Counted from the stretch's first letter, positions 41,206 to 50,767 are shown. The stretch: DNA of 64,000 bases from an uncultured Pelagibacteraceae bacterium (GCA_902563075.1 CACEWC010000002.1:1-64000), one strand, 5' to 3'. Program-made: numbers and translations. Notes: a model not told the origin generated them from the sequence alone.

Positions 41206-42519
41206 GTGTTTATGTTTTTAAAGTTAAACAGATTTAAGCTAGTTTTAATATCAACCTTTTTGTTGATCACGACTTCCGTATTTTCTTCTGAGAAAAATAT
41301 TACCTACATGCAAATTTTACAAAAACCAAATGATTTGGATTTGAATTTAAAATATGCACAGCAACAAGGTAAAATGGGAAATTACAAACAAACCATCTCA
41401 ACTCTTGAACGATTGACGATGATCTATCCAGAAAATGTTGAGATCAAGTTATATTTATTATCAGTTTTAGTCCAAGTAGACTCACCAGAGAAAGCCAACA
41501 CAATTATTGAGGAGATGAAACTAAGAACAGATCTTAGCCCAGAGGATTTAGAAACTTTAAAAGAAATTGAAGAAGAAATGTTAGATAGAGAACCTAGCTT
41601 ATGGAATATAGCAGCAGACATTGGATTTGGTTTAAACTTTACCGATAATATTAATAGTGTTTCAAAGTCTAGATTCAAAATGGAGTCTGATGCAAAAGTA
41701 GGATTTAATTCAGCAAAATTTGATAGAACTGAAAGTGGATCTTTAGGAATAACTGCAACAAGGCCTATTGGTGAAGAGTCCTCTTTATTATTAAATTTAG
41801 CTCATACAACATCTAATCAATATAAAGAGGCCGATGATGATTTTCAGAGTTATGGATTTACTATTGGTTTAGATACTACGTTAGGAAATCAAAGTTTAAG
41901 TCCTTATTTAATAGCTAACAAATCTGATGCTCAACATGATGCTGATAGTTTTTCTTTTATGTATGGTATTGGAGGATTTTTTTCAGTTGGGGAGAGAAAT
42001 TCTTTTAGTTATGGATATTCGTACTCAGATTCTAAAGCAAATCACAATTCGGAGGACAACACTGCACATGAAACTAATTCAATATCACACAATTATACTT
42101 TAGGTTATGATTTAATCATTACTCAAATAATTTCTTCTTCTTTAAGTTTGGGTTACACTGATAATGATTCTGTCGTTGATGCAGGAAATGATGCTGAGAC
42201 TTATGATATTGGGATTGTATTAAATTTTGCATTTCCTTGGGCTTTTATATCTGTTGGCAATTCTCACAGCTTTAATGATTATAAAAAGGAGGATTCCTCT
42301 GTAACTTCAAATACACTTAGATCAGATCATTCTATGACTACTGACATTATGATTACAAAAGCATTAGGAGATTTTTTTCCAGCATTAGATCCAAATAGAA
42401 ATCTTTTTTTAAACTTATCTTATGAAAAATTAATATCTGAGGCGAATATATTAAATTACGATTATATTGCAGATTCTTTTGCAATTAGTTTTACGAAACC
42501 TATAAGTATAATGAAGTAG
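41206..42519 (+). CDS. TPR-containing outer-membrane beta-barrel protein
   Basis: Signal peptide; TPR-like YKQTISTLERLTMIYPENVEIKLYLLSVLVQ; C-terminal amphipathic strands, ends FTKPISIMK. Confidence 0.7.
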   Translation: MFMFLKLNRFKLVLISTFLLITTSVFSSEKNITYMQILQKPNDLDLNLKYAQQQGKMGNYKQTISTLERLTMIYPENVEIKLYLLSVLVQVDSPEKANTIIEEMKLRTDLSPEDLETLKEIEEEMLDREPSLWNIAADIGFGLNFTDNINSVSKSRFKMESDAKVGFNSAKFDRTESGSLGITATRPIGEESSLLLNLAHTTSNQYKEADDDFQSYGFTIGLDTTLGNQSLSPYLIANKSDAQHDADSFSFMYGIGGFFSVGERNSFSYGYSYSDSKANHNSEDNTAHETNSISHNYTLGYDLIITQIISSSLSLGYTDNDSVVDAGNDAETYDIGIVLNFAFPWAFISVGNSHSFNDYKKEDSSVTSNTLRSDHSMTTDIMITKALGDFFPALDPNRNLFLNLSYEKLISEANILNYDYIADSFAISFTKPISIMK

Positions 42520-42634
42520 AATTTGCTATTTTCTCTTAAAATCATTAAAAATTGTGATTTTAAGCCATTTTAAAAGACCCATTTTGAATATAAAATATTT
42601 TATTTTTTCTAGAAGTCTGTTACTTTTCAGCTGT

Positions 42635-43810
42635 ATGAAGAAAATTTTAACAATAATTTTTGCTATATTGTTTTTTGGAAGCTTAAGCGCTAAAGCGAAC
42701 GAAGAGCTCACTATAGAAAAACAGTTAGTTGGAATTGTTGGAGCAATATCAGGTACGGTTAAAACTGAAACCAGAGAATTAAAAACTGGTGACAAAATTT
42801 ATTTAAATGAGACTATTTTAGCGGGCGCAGGCTCTGGTACTCAAATTTTATTATTAGATCAATCAACATTTACTATTGGTGAAGACTCAGAAGTTGTAAT
42901 GGATACATTTATTTATGATCCAGCTACTAATGATGGAAAGATAGTTGCAAGTGTAAAACAAGGAAGTTTGAAAGTAATATCAGGACTAATTAGCAAAAAA
43001 AATCCTGACAGCTTAACTGTAGAAGTTCCTGAGGGTACTTTAGGTTCAAGAGGAACTGAGTTTCAAACAATTGTTTCAAGAGGAAAGACTGATACTTTAT
43101 TAATTGGTCCAGGAAAAAATAACACTCTAGGTATGAGACCTGGTGCAGTTCTTGTTGGAAACAATTTTGGATCCACATTATTGGATAACCCTTACAGCAT
43201 CACATCAATGACAAAAGGTAAAGCTCCTGGTCAGGCGAAAAAGATTACTAAAAATCAGTTAAAGAAATTTAATAAGAAAATGAAGGCATTGCGGGTTGCA
43301 AAATATACCTCTGACGACCCAAAAGCCGAGAGAAAAAAGATTAAAAAGGAACTTAAAAAAGAGTTAAAAGCTCTAGGATTTGAAAAAGAAGAAATTAAAT
43401 CAATCATAAAAGAAAATATTAAGAAAGATAAAAAGAAAAAAGTAGCTATCAAAACTGAAAGAGCAGAAAAAAAGAAAAAAGCTAAAGCAGAAAAGAAAAA
43501 AAATAAAAAGAAAAAAGCTGTAAAGAAAAAAGGCTCTAAAAAGAAAAAAGCAGTTAAGAAAAAAGGCTCTAAAAAGAAAAAAGCTGTAAAGAAAAAAGCT
43601 TCTAAGAAGAAAAAGGCAGTGAAAAAGAAAGCTACTAAAAAGAAAAAAGTAGTTAAGAAAAAAGCTAAAAAGAAAAAAGTAGTTAAGAAAAAACCAAAGA
43701 AAAAGAAAAAAGTAGTTAAGAAAAAACCTAAGAAAAAGAAAAAAATTCAAAAGAAAAAAAGAACTGCTAAGAAAAAAGCTAAGAAAAAGAAAAGAAGAAA
43801 AAAGAAGTAA
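42635..43810 (+). CDS. FecR-domain exported protein with C-terminal Lys-rich repeat tail (ORF track start 42554; internal ATG 42635 gives a clean signal peptide)
   Basis: MKKILTIIFAILFFGSLSAKANEE signal; FecR pattern GAISGTVKTETRELKTGDKIYLNETILAGAGSGTQILLLDQSTFTIGEDSEVVMD; KKKKAVKKKGS repeats. Confidence 0.85.
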   Translation: MKKILTIIFAILFFGSLSAKANEELTIEKQLVGIVGAISGTVKTETRELKTGDKIYLNETILAGAGSGTQILLLDQSTFTIGEDSEVVMDTFIYDPATNDGKIVASVKQGSLKVISGLISKKNPDSLTVEVPEGTLGSRGTEFQTIVSRGKTDTLLIGPGKNNTLGMRPGAVLVGNNFGSTLLDNPYSITSMTKGKAPGQAKKITKNQLKKFNKKMKALRVAKYTSDDPKAERKKIKKELKKELKALGFEKEEIKSIIKENIKKDKKKKVAIKTERAEKKKKAKAEKKKNKKKKAVKKKGSKKKKAVKKKGSKKKKAVKKKASKKKKAVKKKATKKKKVVKKKAKKKKVVKKKPKKKKKVVKKKPKKKKKIQKKKRTAKKKAKKKKRRKKK

Positions 43811-43867
43811 TCTTCAATAAATACTCAATACCATTTACTTTACTATAATTAGAGTTAAATTCTTTTT

Positions 43868-45919
43868 GTGAAAGCTTTTTTTCAAAAACATACTAATTAT
43901 TTTGTCTTTTTAACCTTATTAGTTTTCCTCATTTTAATAAAAATAATTAATCCTGCATTTGTGAAATCAATTTCATACTTAAGTTTTGATTTATATCAAA
44001 AAGTATTTGCTGAAAAAAAAGACTCGGATGTTGTTATAATAGATATTGATGAAAGCAGTTTGGGAAAGTTTGGTCAGTTTCCTTGGAATAGAAAAGTGTT
44101 CGCAGATATCCTAGACAAAATAAATGAATCCAATCCAAAAGCGATAGGTTTCGATATTTTTTTTACTGAGAAAGATAAACAGTCTCCTGATGAAATTATA
44201 AAATCATATGGTTTAGTTCCGGCTGATATAGCAGAGCTTCAGAATTTAAAAAGTCCAGATGAAATTTTTTCTGAGAAACTTAAACAATCTAAATCAATAA
44301 TTGCAGTTTTAGGGAGCAATGTTCCTTCACATTCAAACTATGATCGAAAAGCTAAGGCTAGATTTTTATCTAAAGGTGGTGATCCAAAGAAATTTACTTA
44401 TTCATATCCATATTCAATTGGTTCACTTGAAGTATTAGAAAAAGATGTAAAAGGCTTAGGTTCAATTTCTTTCTTAGATCAATTAGATGGTATTATCCGA
44501 TCATTACCACTAGTGGTACAATTTGATAAGAGGATATACCCAACCATGGGACTAGAAATGGTTCGAGTGGGCTCAAAACAGAAAAATATTTATATTGAAT
44601 TAAACGAAGTTGGCATTCAAAGAATTAGTGCTCGACCCTATAAAATTAATTCAGACCCCAATGGTATAATTTGGATTAAGTACAAAAAGTCAGATAAAAA
44701 TCAGTATATATCTGCTGGTGATGTTTATGATGGAAAATTCCAATCAGATTTTTTTACAGATAAATATGTTTTAATTGGTGCCTCTGCACAAGGTCTTTTT
44801 GATTTAGTTAAAACTCCTCTTGGTATAACTATCCCAGGAGTTGAAGTTCATGCTAATGTTATTGAGAATATTTTAGATCAATCCTATTTAATAAGAAATC
44901 CTAATACGTATATATTTGAGCTATTATTTTCTATTATTGTAGCTCTGATTACATTTATCTTATCTCAAAGAGTAAAACCTAAATTAAGTTTATCCATCTT
45001 TTTTGGAAATATTTTAGCGATAATAGTTATTGGATTTTATATTTATAAATTTAGATCTGAATTGGTAGATATGAGTTATCCAATTTTTATTGTGACAGTT
45101 ACTTTTTTAACTGGTTTATATTTTAGATTTATTGAGGAAAACAAAATAGCTTTAGATAACCTACAAAAAGAAGCTAAACTTTTAAAAGAGCGTGAACTTG
45201 CTGCTGGAGTTCAAAAAAGCTTATTTCCAGATATATCAAAATTTGAAAACTTTATTTTTGCCAAAAATGTGCCCGCTCGAGATGTATCTGGAGATTATTT
45301 TGATGTCGTAAGAGCAACACCAGAAGAGTACTTCTTTACCTTAGCCGATGTATCAGGAAAAGGTGTTAAAGCGGGTATGTATATGGCAAAAGCATCTTCA
45401 ATATTTAGAACCTTAACGAATTTAAAGTTCCCGTTAGAAAAAGTTGTATTTGGAGTAAATAATGAGCTTGTTGAAGCGAAATTTAAAGGAATGTTTGTGA
45501 CTGCAGTTTTTGGAAAATTAAACATTAAAACTGGAGAACTCGTTTTTATCAATGCTGGGCATGAAAGTATTTTAACTTTTGATCAAAATAAAAATTATGA
45601 ATATATCAAATCAGAAATGCCACCCATTGGAATTGTTAAATATTTTACAGAGTCGATGGTTAAATCTAATACCATGAACCTTAAAGATAAAACATTTGTG
45701 GTTTATACTGACGGTGTAACTGAAGGTTATTTAAAAAATGGTGAGGAGTTAGGGGCCGAAGGAGTTCAAAAAATTATAGATGGCATGTCAGAAGTGACAC
45801 CGAAAACTATTGTCGAGTCTATTGAAAAAGAATTAAATTGGGGTGCAGAAAAATTAAGAGACGATATTACTTGTATGGCTATAAATATAAATAATACTGA
45901 ATTAATAAAGAAAAAATAA
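43868..45919 (+). CDS. CHASE2-domain membrane sensor with cytoplasmic PP2C (SpoIIE-type) phosphatase (GTG start)
   Basis: CHASE2 DVVIIDIDESSLGKFGQFPWNRKVFADILDKI...; three C-terminal TM segments; PP2C VSGDYFDVV, LADVSGKGVKAGMYMAKASSIFRTL, DDITCMAI. Confidence 0.9.
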   Translation: MKAFFQKHTNYFVFLTLLVFLILIKIINPAFVKSISYLSFDLYQKVFAEKKDSDVVIIDIDESSLGKFGQFPWNRKVFADILDKINESNPKAIGFDIFFTEKDKQSPDEIIKSYGLVPADIAELQNLKSPDEIFSEKLKQSKSIIAVLGSNVPSHSNYDRKAKARFLSKGGDPKKFTYSYPYSIGSLEVLEKDVKGLGSISFLDQLDGIIRSLPLVVQFDKRIYPTMGLEMVRVGSKQKNIYIELNEVGIQRISARPYKINSDPNGIIWIKYKKSDKNQYISAGDVYDGKFQSDFFTDKYVLIGASAQGLFDLVKTPLGITIPGVEVHANVIENILDQSYLIRNPNTYIFELLFSIIVALITFILSQRVKPKLSLSIFFGNILAIIVIGFYIYKFRSELVDMSYPIFIVTVTFLTGLYFRFIEENKIALDNLQKEAKLLKERELAAGVQKSLFPDISKFENFIFAKNVPARDVSGDYFDVVRATPEEYFFTLADVSGKGVKAGMYMAKASSIFRTLTNLKFPLEKVVFGVNNELVEAKFKGMFVTAVFGKLNIKTGELVFINAGHESILTFDQNKNYEYIKSEMPPIGIVKYFTESMVKSNTMNLKDKTFVVYTDGVTEGYLKNGEELGAEGVQKIIDGMSEVTPKTIVESIEKELNWGAEKLRDDITCMAININNTELIKKK

Positions 45920-45925
45920 TCCAAG

Positions 45926-48133
45926 ATGATAAAGAGGTTATTTTTAATTTCATTTTGTTTATGTTTTGTAATGCAAACTGTTCATGCAGGAATAGTTGAG
46001 CCTGTTTTTAAACAATTTAAAGATCCAAATCAAGATGGTGTAGATAATGTACCATCAACAGTTTCAATACAAATTACTCCTGATGGAAAAAAAATGTTTT
46101 TATTGGATCATCTTGAAAATGCAGGTTCTAAAAAAGTTTATATTTATGATTTAACAACACCATTTGATATTAGCACTTTGGATGTCACAAATAGAACAAT
46201 AGTAAGTTTAGATGGTTATGGAGATAATATGGGAGGCAATAATGACAATAAAGATATAGAATTTAATAATGATGGAACAAAAGTGTTTTTTTTTAGTGAA
46301 TATGGTACATTGCAAATTCATAATTTAACAACTCCATATGATGTAGCTTCAATCTCATCTTCAACAGTTGTAGCTGATGACGGACTTAATTATAAAACTA
46401 AGTATTCTGTAAATAACATTAAAGGTGTCGAATTTAATAATGATGGAACAAAAATGTATTTTGTTGATGGAACACAAAATGCAACTAAAATAGCACAAAT
46501 TAATCTTTCCACTCCATTTGATCCCACATCAGGAACTAAAGTACATACTCTTGATACAGAACCTGCGGGAGTCGCATTTTATACAATGGAACCATCTTTT
46601 GATGACGATGGTACAAGATTATACATAAGTGAAGCTCTTAATAATTCAACTGGTGCTACTACTTATATGTATGTTTACAAATTATCTAATCCATTTGAAT
46701 TAAGTTCTGCAACTTTTGCTGGCAAATGGCCAATTACTGCTAATGGCCGAAATATTTCTGCATACTCATGGACTTTTGGGAATAATGGTATGAAAGCTTA
46801 TATTGCAACTGAGGATGCTAATGCTGATGGAGACGATATAATTTATGAATATGATTTAACTTGTCCTTATGGAATTGTTCTTTGTGAAACTGATGCTGTT
46901 ACAGCAATAGGAGCTCAAGTAGAAATTGCTAAAAATGTAATTCATCAAAATTCTTCAACAATTTTCAAAAGATTTGATTGGTTACGAAGAAATGATGAAA
47001 GAGCTAATTTAACTAATCATGAAGTTAAATTGAATATTAATAATCCAATTTTAGCAGCATTAAAAACTAACTTTGAAAATTCATTAAAAAATATTCAATT
47101 TACACCAGCATCATTAAAAAAAGAAAATACTAATAAAAATAAAAAAAATTGGTCTCATTGGTCTCATGTAGATGTTTCATTTGGAAGAGTAGGCGATACA
47201 GGATCTTCTAAACCTAAAGAAGTTGATACTTGGGGTGTAATGTATGGTTTAGACAAATTAGTAAATAGCAAGATTTTTGGTTATGCATTTCGATATGGTA
47301 TAGATCAAGTTGATTTAGAAGATGGATCAAGCAATGAATTAGAATCTCACATATTCTCTCTAAATATGTACAGCAGCGTACCTTTAAAAAGACAATCCAA
47401 TTTAAATTTATTATTAGGAGTTAGTTATTTAAGAATAGACCAGTTAGATAAAAAAAATCGTGAAACTGGTGAAAGAAATGGAAAACAAATTTACACATCA
47501 ATTAGTTATGAAAATGAAAATGCATTTACCAAATATGATTTAATTCCATTCGGTAAGTTTGAAATGGGTATCACTCAATTTTCAGATTATACTAATTTTG
47601 ATGTTGTTTCCAATAATATCGAAAATCACGAAAGACTTAGATTTAGAACAGGTAATGCTTCAGCAGGTTTAAAATTTGATAGTATTTTATATTTAAAGGA
47701 TAAAACTTTAAGTCGAAATGGTTTTATTGAATATATTTATGATTTAACACCAGATATTGATCATCATGTTAGAAGCCATATCGATAATGTTTCTGTAAAA
47801 AAAACAATCAAGACACATTCATTACATAATGTGAAAGGAAATGTAGGTTTTGAATATATGAATTCAAATGGCTCAACTATCGCTATAAATTATGAAAGAT
47901 TTCAAAGTCTTGATGAAAGTGGACATAAAGACAGTTTACTTATTAAGCTTGGAACAGCAAATAAACAAAATGCTAATTTTGATGTAATTTATGATCCAAA
48001 GAATAATAATAAAACTGAAATAAGTTATTTAAAAGATTTTGATAATTTTAAATTAAAATTAAAATCTAATTATAATTTGTTTAGCAAAATTCCAGACTAT
48101 GGGGCAAACATTGAATTTTCAGGAACTTTTTAA
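45926..48133 (+). CDS. Exported beta-propeller-like protein with C-terminal autotransporter-type barrel
   Basis: Signal peptide; repeated EFNNDGTK(V/M)(F/Y)F units; C-terminal barrel ending IEFSGTF. Confidence 0.7.
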   Translation: MIKRLFLISFCLCFVMQTVHAGIVEPVFKQFKDPNQDGVDNVPSTVSIQITPDGKKMFLLDHLENAGSKKVYIYDLTTPFDISTLDVTNRTIVSLDGYGDNMGGNNDNKDIEFNNDGTKVFFFSEYGTLQIHNLTTPYDVASISSSTVVADDGLNYKTKYSVNNIKGVEFNNDGTKMYFVDGTQNATKIAQINLSTPFDPTSGTKVHTLDTEPAGVAFYTMEPSFDDDGTRLYISEALNNSTGATTYMYVYKLSNPFELSSATFAGKWPITANGRNISAYSWTFGNNGMKAYIATEDANADGDDIIYEYDLTCPYGIVLCETDAVTAIGAQVEIAKNVIHQNSSTIFKRFDWLRRNDERANLTNHEVKLNINNPILAALKTNFENSLKNIQFTPASLKKENTNKNKKNWSHWSHVDVSFGRVGDTGSSKPKEVDTWGVMYGLDKLVNSKIFGYAFRYGIDQVDLEDGSSNELESHIFSLNMYSSVPLKRQSNLNLLLGVSYLRIDQLDKKNRETGERNGKQIYTSISYENENAFTKYDLIPFGKFEMGITQFSDYTNFDVVSNNIENHERLRFRTGNASAGLKFDSILYLKDKTLSRNGFIEYIYDLTPDIDHHVRSHIDNVSVKKTIKTHSLHNVKGNVGFEYMNSNGSTIAINYERFQSLDESGHKDSLLIKLGTANKQNANFDVIYDPKNNNKTEISYLKDFDNFKLKLKSNYNLFSKIPDYGANIEFSGTF

Positions 48134-48379
48134 TAAATCTTGAAGTTTATTTTCTTTTTCTAAAGCTCTAACTTCATCATAACCACCAATGTGTTGATCA
48201 TCAAAAAATATTTGTGGGATCGTTCTTTTGCCGTTTGCTTTTTTAATCATCTCATCCTTTGCACCGTTAACTGTTGCAATATTAATTTCTTTAAAGGGAG
48301 CATTATTTCGAGTAAGTAATCTTTTTGCAGCATCACAATAATTACAAAATGGTCCTGTATAAATTACAACATTTTTCAT
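48119..48379 (-). CDS. grxC: Glutaredoxin 3
   Basis: VVIYTGPFCNYCDAAKRLL; RTIPQIFFDDQHIGGYDEV. Confidence 0.95.
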   Translation of the reverse strand: MKNVVIYTGPFCNYCDAAKRLLTRNNAPFKEINIATVNGAKDEMIKKANGKRTIPQIFFDDQHIGGYDEVRALEKENKLQDLLKSS

Positions 48380-48382
48380 ACC

Positions 48383-48724
48383 TTAAAGATAGTCACCTTT
48401 TTTTAATTTACTAGTAATAAGTTTTCTAGAATATTCAAATTTTTTTCTATGTTTGATACTTTTTTGATTTACTCTTTTTCTCCACAGTCTAAATGAAGAA
48501 GGTTTAATTGACCTTCTCATTATTTTAATAACATCAGATTCTTTGTATCCAGTCTTTTTCTCAATTTCCTCAAAAGTGATCCGATCTGCCCAAGCGGCCC
48601 ATATGACCCAATCTGGATCTTCGATATTTGGCTCAGGATTTTTGACCCTGGTGACAGGCCTGTGACCTTTTTTTTTCATAAACCCTTTATATTTGAAAAA
48701 AAATGATAATGCATTTTTTTTCAA
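48383..48724 (-). CDS. TIGR03643/DUF2805-type small protein (start possibly internal at MKKKGH)
   Basis: DPDWVIWAAWADRITFEEIEKKTGYKESDVIKIMRRSIKPSSFRLWRKRV. Confidence 0.8.
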   Translation of the reverse strand: MKKNALSFFFKYKGFMKKKGHRPVTRVKNPEPNIEDPDWVIWAAWADRITFEEIEKKTGYKESDVIKIMRRSIKPSSFRLWRKRVNQKSIKHRKKFEYSRKLITSKLKKGDYL

Positions 48725-48743
48725 ATCTGTTATATTTATTTCT

Positions 48744-48797
48744 GATAGTCCTTCTTAGCCATCTTTAGCTCCCGGTTTTTAAGGACTATCTTTTTTT
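48744..48797 (+). ncRNA. Candidate stand-alone small RNA / terminator-like hairpin
   Basis: GATAGTCCTT-27 nt loop-AAGGACTATC then T7; TATATT at 48731-48736 positioned as a possible -10. Confidence 0.4.
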
Positions 48798-49232
48798 ATT
48801 TAAATCGATATTTAATTAAAAATTCTAATCAATTTATCCCATCTATAGCGGCAAATAATGATGTTTAGTTATTTAAAATTTTATAAACGAATTTTTATAA
48901 TTATTTAAGTTATTCATAAATTATCATTACTTAAACATTGCTTGTAAATGAATTTCAAAAAAATGTTATTCAACGGTTAATTGATGATGAATATTGTTTT
49001 TGAACTAAATAAAGCTGTAGAAATTTGTTAAAAATAGATGATTCTTTATAAAATTCAGTGACAAGATACTAATTTACAACTTTTAGTATTTATAAAAAAA
49101 AATTTCTAAAAGCCTTATTTTAATTGATTTTTTTAGTGATAATTTTGCAACAATATTCAAAAACATTTAAATCAAATAAAAAATCTTATCCAATTAAGCT
49201 CAATTATGTTAAACACCTCAATATATATATAA

Positions 49233-49246
49233 GTTTAACGTTAAAC
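49233..49246. promoter_or_regulatory. 14-bp perfect palindrome GTTTAACGTTAAAC upstream of OMP gene
   Basis: Read directly; half-site GTTAAAC also at 49208-49214. Confidence 0.5.
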
Positions 49247-49259
49247 AAAGGGACGAATA

Positions 49260-49919
49260 ATGAAAAAAATTATAGCAACTCTAGCAGCTTTTGTTTTTTC
49301 TATATCATCAGCTTATGCTGTAACGGTCTCGGATTTATCTTTAGGTGTATCAGCTAATCAAGGTGTATACATTGGAGATGGTAAAGAAGAGAACTATACG
49401 CATACTGGTACATTAGAATTGACTACTGAAAAACATGGCCAAGCTTTTGAAGACGCTTATCCTTCAATATTTGTTGAGTACAATGCAAACGATAACGTAG
49501 CAATAGGTCTTAGTTATGTTTTTGAGAGCATCGAAACTCCTCAACATATAAATGATGGTGAAGGTGGAGATAATCAAACTGATATTAAAGTTTCAGCAAA
49601 GTTTGATGATTTAATGTCACTATATGTTCTTGGAAAAACTGATTTTGGAATATACGGAAAAGTTGGTGTATCTCAAATGGACATACAAATATCTTCAGAA
49701 AATGCAGGAACTTACCCAAATCCTGGTAATACTAATGGTTGGGAAGTTGCTTTTGGTTATGAGCATGAAGCTGGAAACGGAATGGCAATAAGAGCTGAAT
49801 TAGCATATCATGAATTTGATAGTGTAAAAGCTAGCAATGGTCAAACTGATAAAAACGAGATCACAGTAAGCAACATGTACGGTGCTACTGGAAGACTATC
49901 ATTAGTTAAATCATTTTAA
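49260..49919 (+). CDS. Predicted outer-membrane beta-barrel protein
   Basis: Signal peptide MKKIIATLAAFVFSISSAYAVT; alternating strands; C-terminal Phe (LSLVKSF). Confidence 0.75.
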   Translation: MKKIIATLAAFVFSISSAYAVTVSDLSLGVSANQGVYIGDGKEENYTHTGTLELTTEKHGQAFEDAYPSIFVEYNANDNVAIGLSYVFESIETPQHINDGEGGDNQTDIKVSAKFDDLMSLYVLGKTDFGIYGKVGVSQMDIQISSENAGTYPNPGNTNGWEVAFGYEHEAGNGMAIRAELAYHEFDSVKASNGQTDKNEITVSNMYGATGRLSLVKSF

Positions 49920-49944
49920 TTAATATATTAAATTTAAAATTTAA

Positions 49945-49973
49945 AGGCTGGGTAAAACCCAGCCTTTTTTTTT
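49945..49973 (+). terminator. Rho-independent terminator
   Basis: AGGCTGGGT-AAA-ACCCAGCCT followed by T-run. Confidence 0.95.
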
Positions 49974-50008
49974 GTTCAAATCAACATCTCTATAATGTAC
50001 TTTGAGAT

Positions 50009-50767
50009 ATGAAATTAGGATTTATTGGAACAGGAAACATTGTTTCAGATGTAATATTTGGAATAAGTAAATCGAAAATTAAATATAAAAAAATAATTCT
50101 TTCACCAAGAAACAAAAAAAAAGCACTTTACCTAAAAAAGTATTTTAAAAAGGTTACCATCGCTAAAGACAATCAAGACGTTATAAATAAAGCAGATTGG
50201 GTATTTCTAGGGGTATTACCTAAAGTTGGAGAGGCAATATTGCCAAAACTTCAGTTTAGAAATAAGCAAATTATAGTGAGTTTTTTGTCTACAACAAATT
50301 ATCAAAAATTAAAAAAACTGATTAAAACAAAATCTGTTATTATAAGAGCTATTCCAATGCCACCAATTAGATTAGCCAAAGGTCCTGTCGCAATTTTTCC
50401 ACCAAACAAAAAGGTAAAAAATTTTTTTGATAAAATCGGCACAACAATAGAAATTAGAAATGAGAAATTATCAAAGAATTTTTGGGCAATTTCAGGAACT
50501 ATGGCTACATTTTATGAGTTATTAAATGTTCTATCAAAATGGTTGATTAGAAAAAAAACAAATGAAAGAGATGCACAAAAATACGTAACTTTGTTATATT
50601 CAGCTTTAGCTGAACTAGCAATTTTAAAATCATCAAAACCATTAAAAAATTTAGTTAACGAACAAACACCCGGTGGATTAAATTGGCAAGGTGTTAACGA
50701 ATTAAGAAAATTAGGCTATTATAGATTATTGGAAAAATCACTTAAGAAAATTTATAATAGATTATAA
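50009..50767 (+). CDS. Pyrroline-5-carboxylate reductase-like protein
   Basis: MKLGFIGTGNIVSDVIFGI; RAIPMPPIRLAKGPVAIFPP; EQTPGGLNWQGV. Confidence 0.8.
   Translation: MKLGFIGTGNIVSDVIFGISKSKIKYKKIILSPRNKKKALYLKKYFKKVTIAKDNQDVINKADWVFLGVLPKVGEAILPKLQFRNKQIIVSFLSTTNYQKLKKLIKTKSVIIRAIPMPPIRLAKGPVAIFPPNKKVKNFFDKIGTTIEIRNEKLSKNFWAISGTMATFYELLNVLSKWLIRKKTNERDAQKYVTLLYSALAELAILKSSKPLKNLVNEQTPGGLNWQGVNELRKLGYYRLLEKSLKKIYNRL

Noticed and set aside
43400-43750. Minus-strand ORF with Phe/Leu-rich repeats (MNFFLFLRFFLNYFFLFLWFF...)
   Set aside because: Exact antisense of the AAA/AAG lysine repeats of the FecR-domain protein; a by-product of codon composition.
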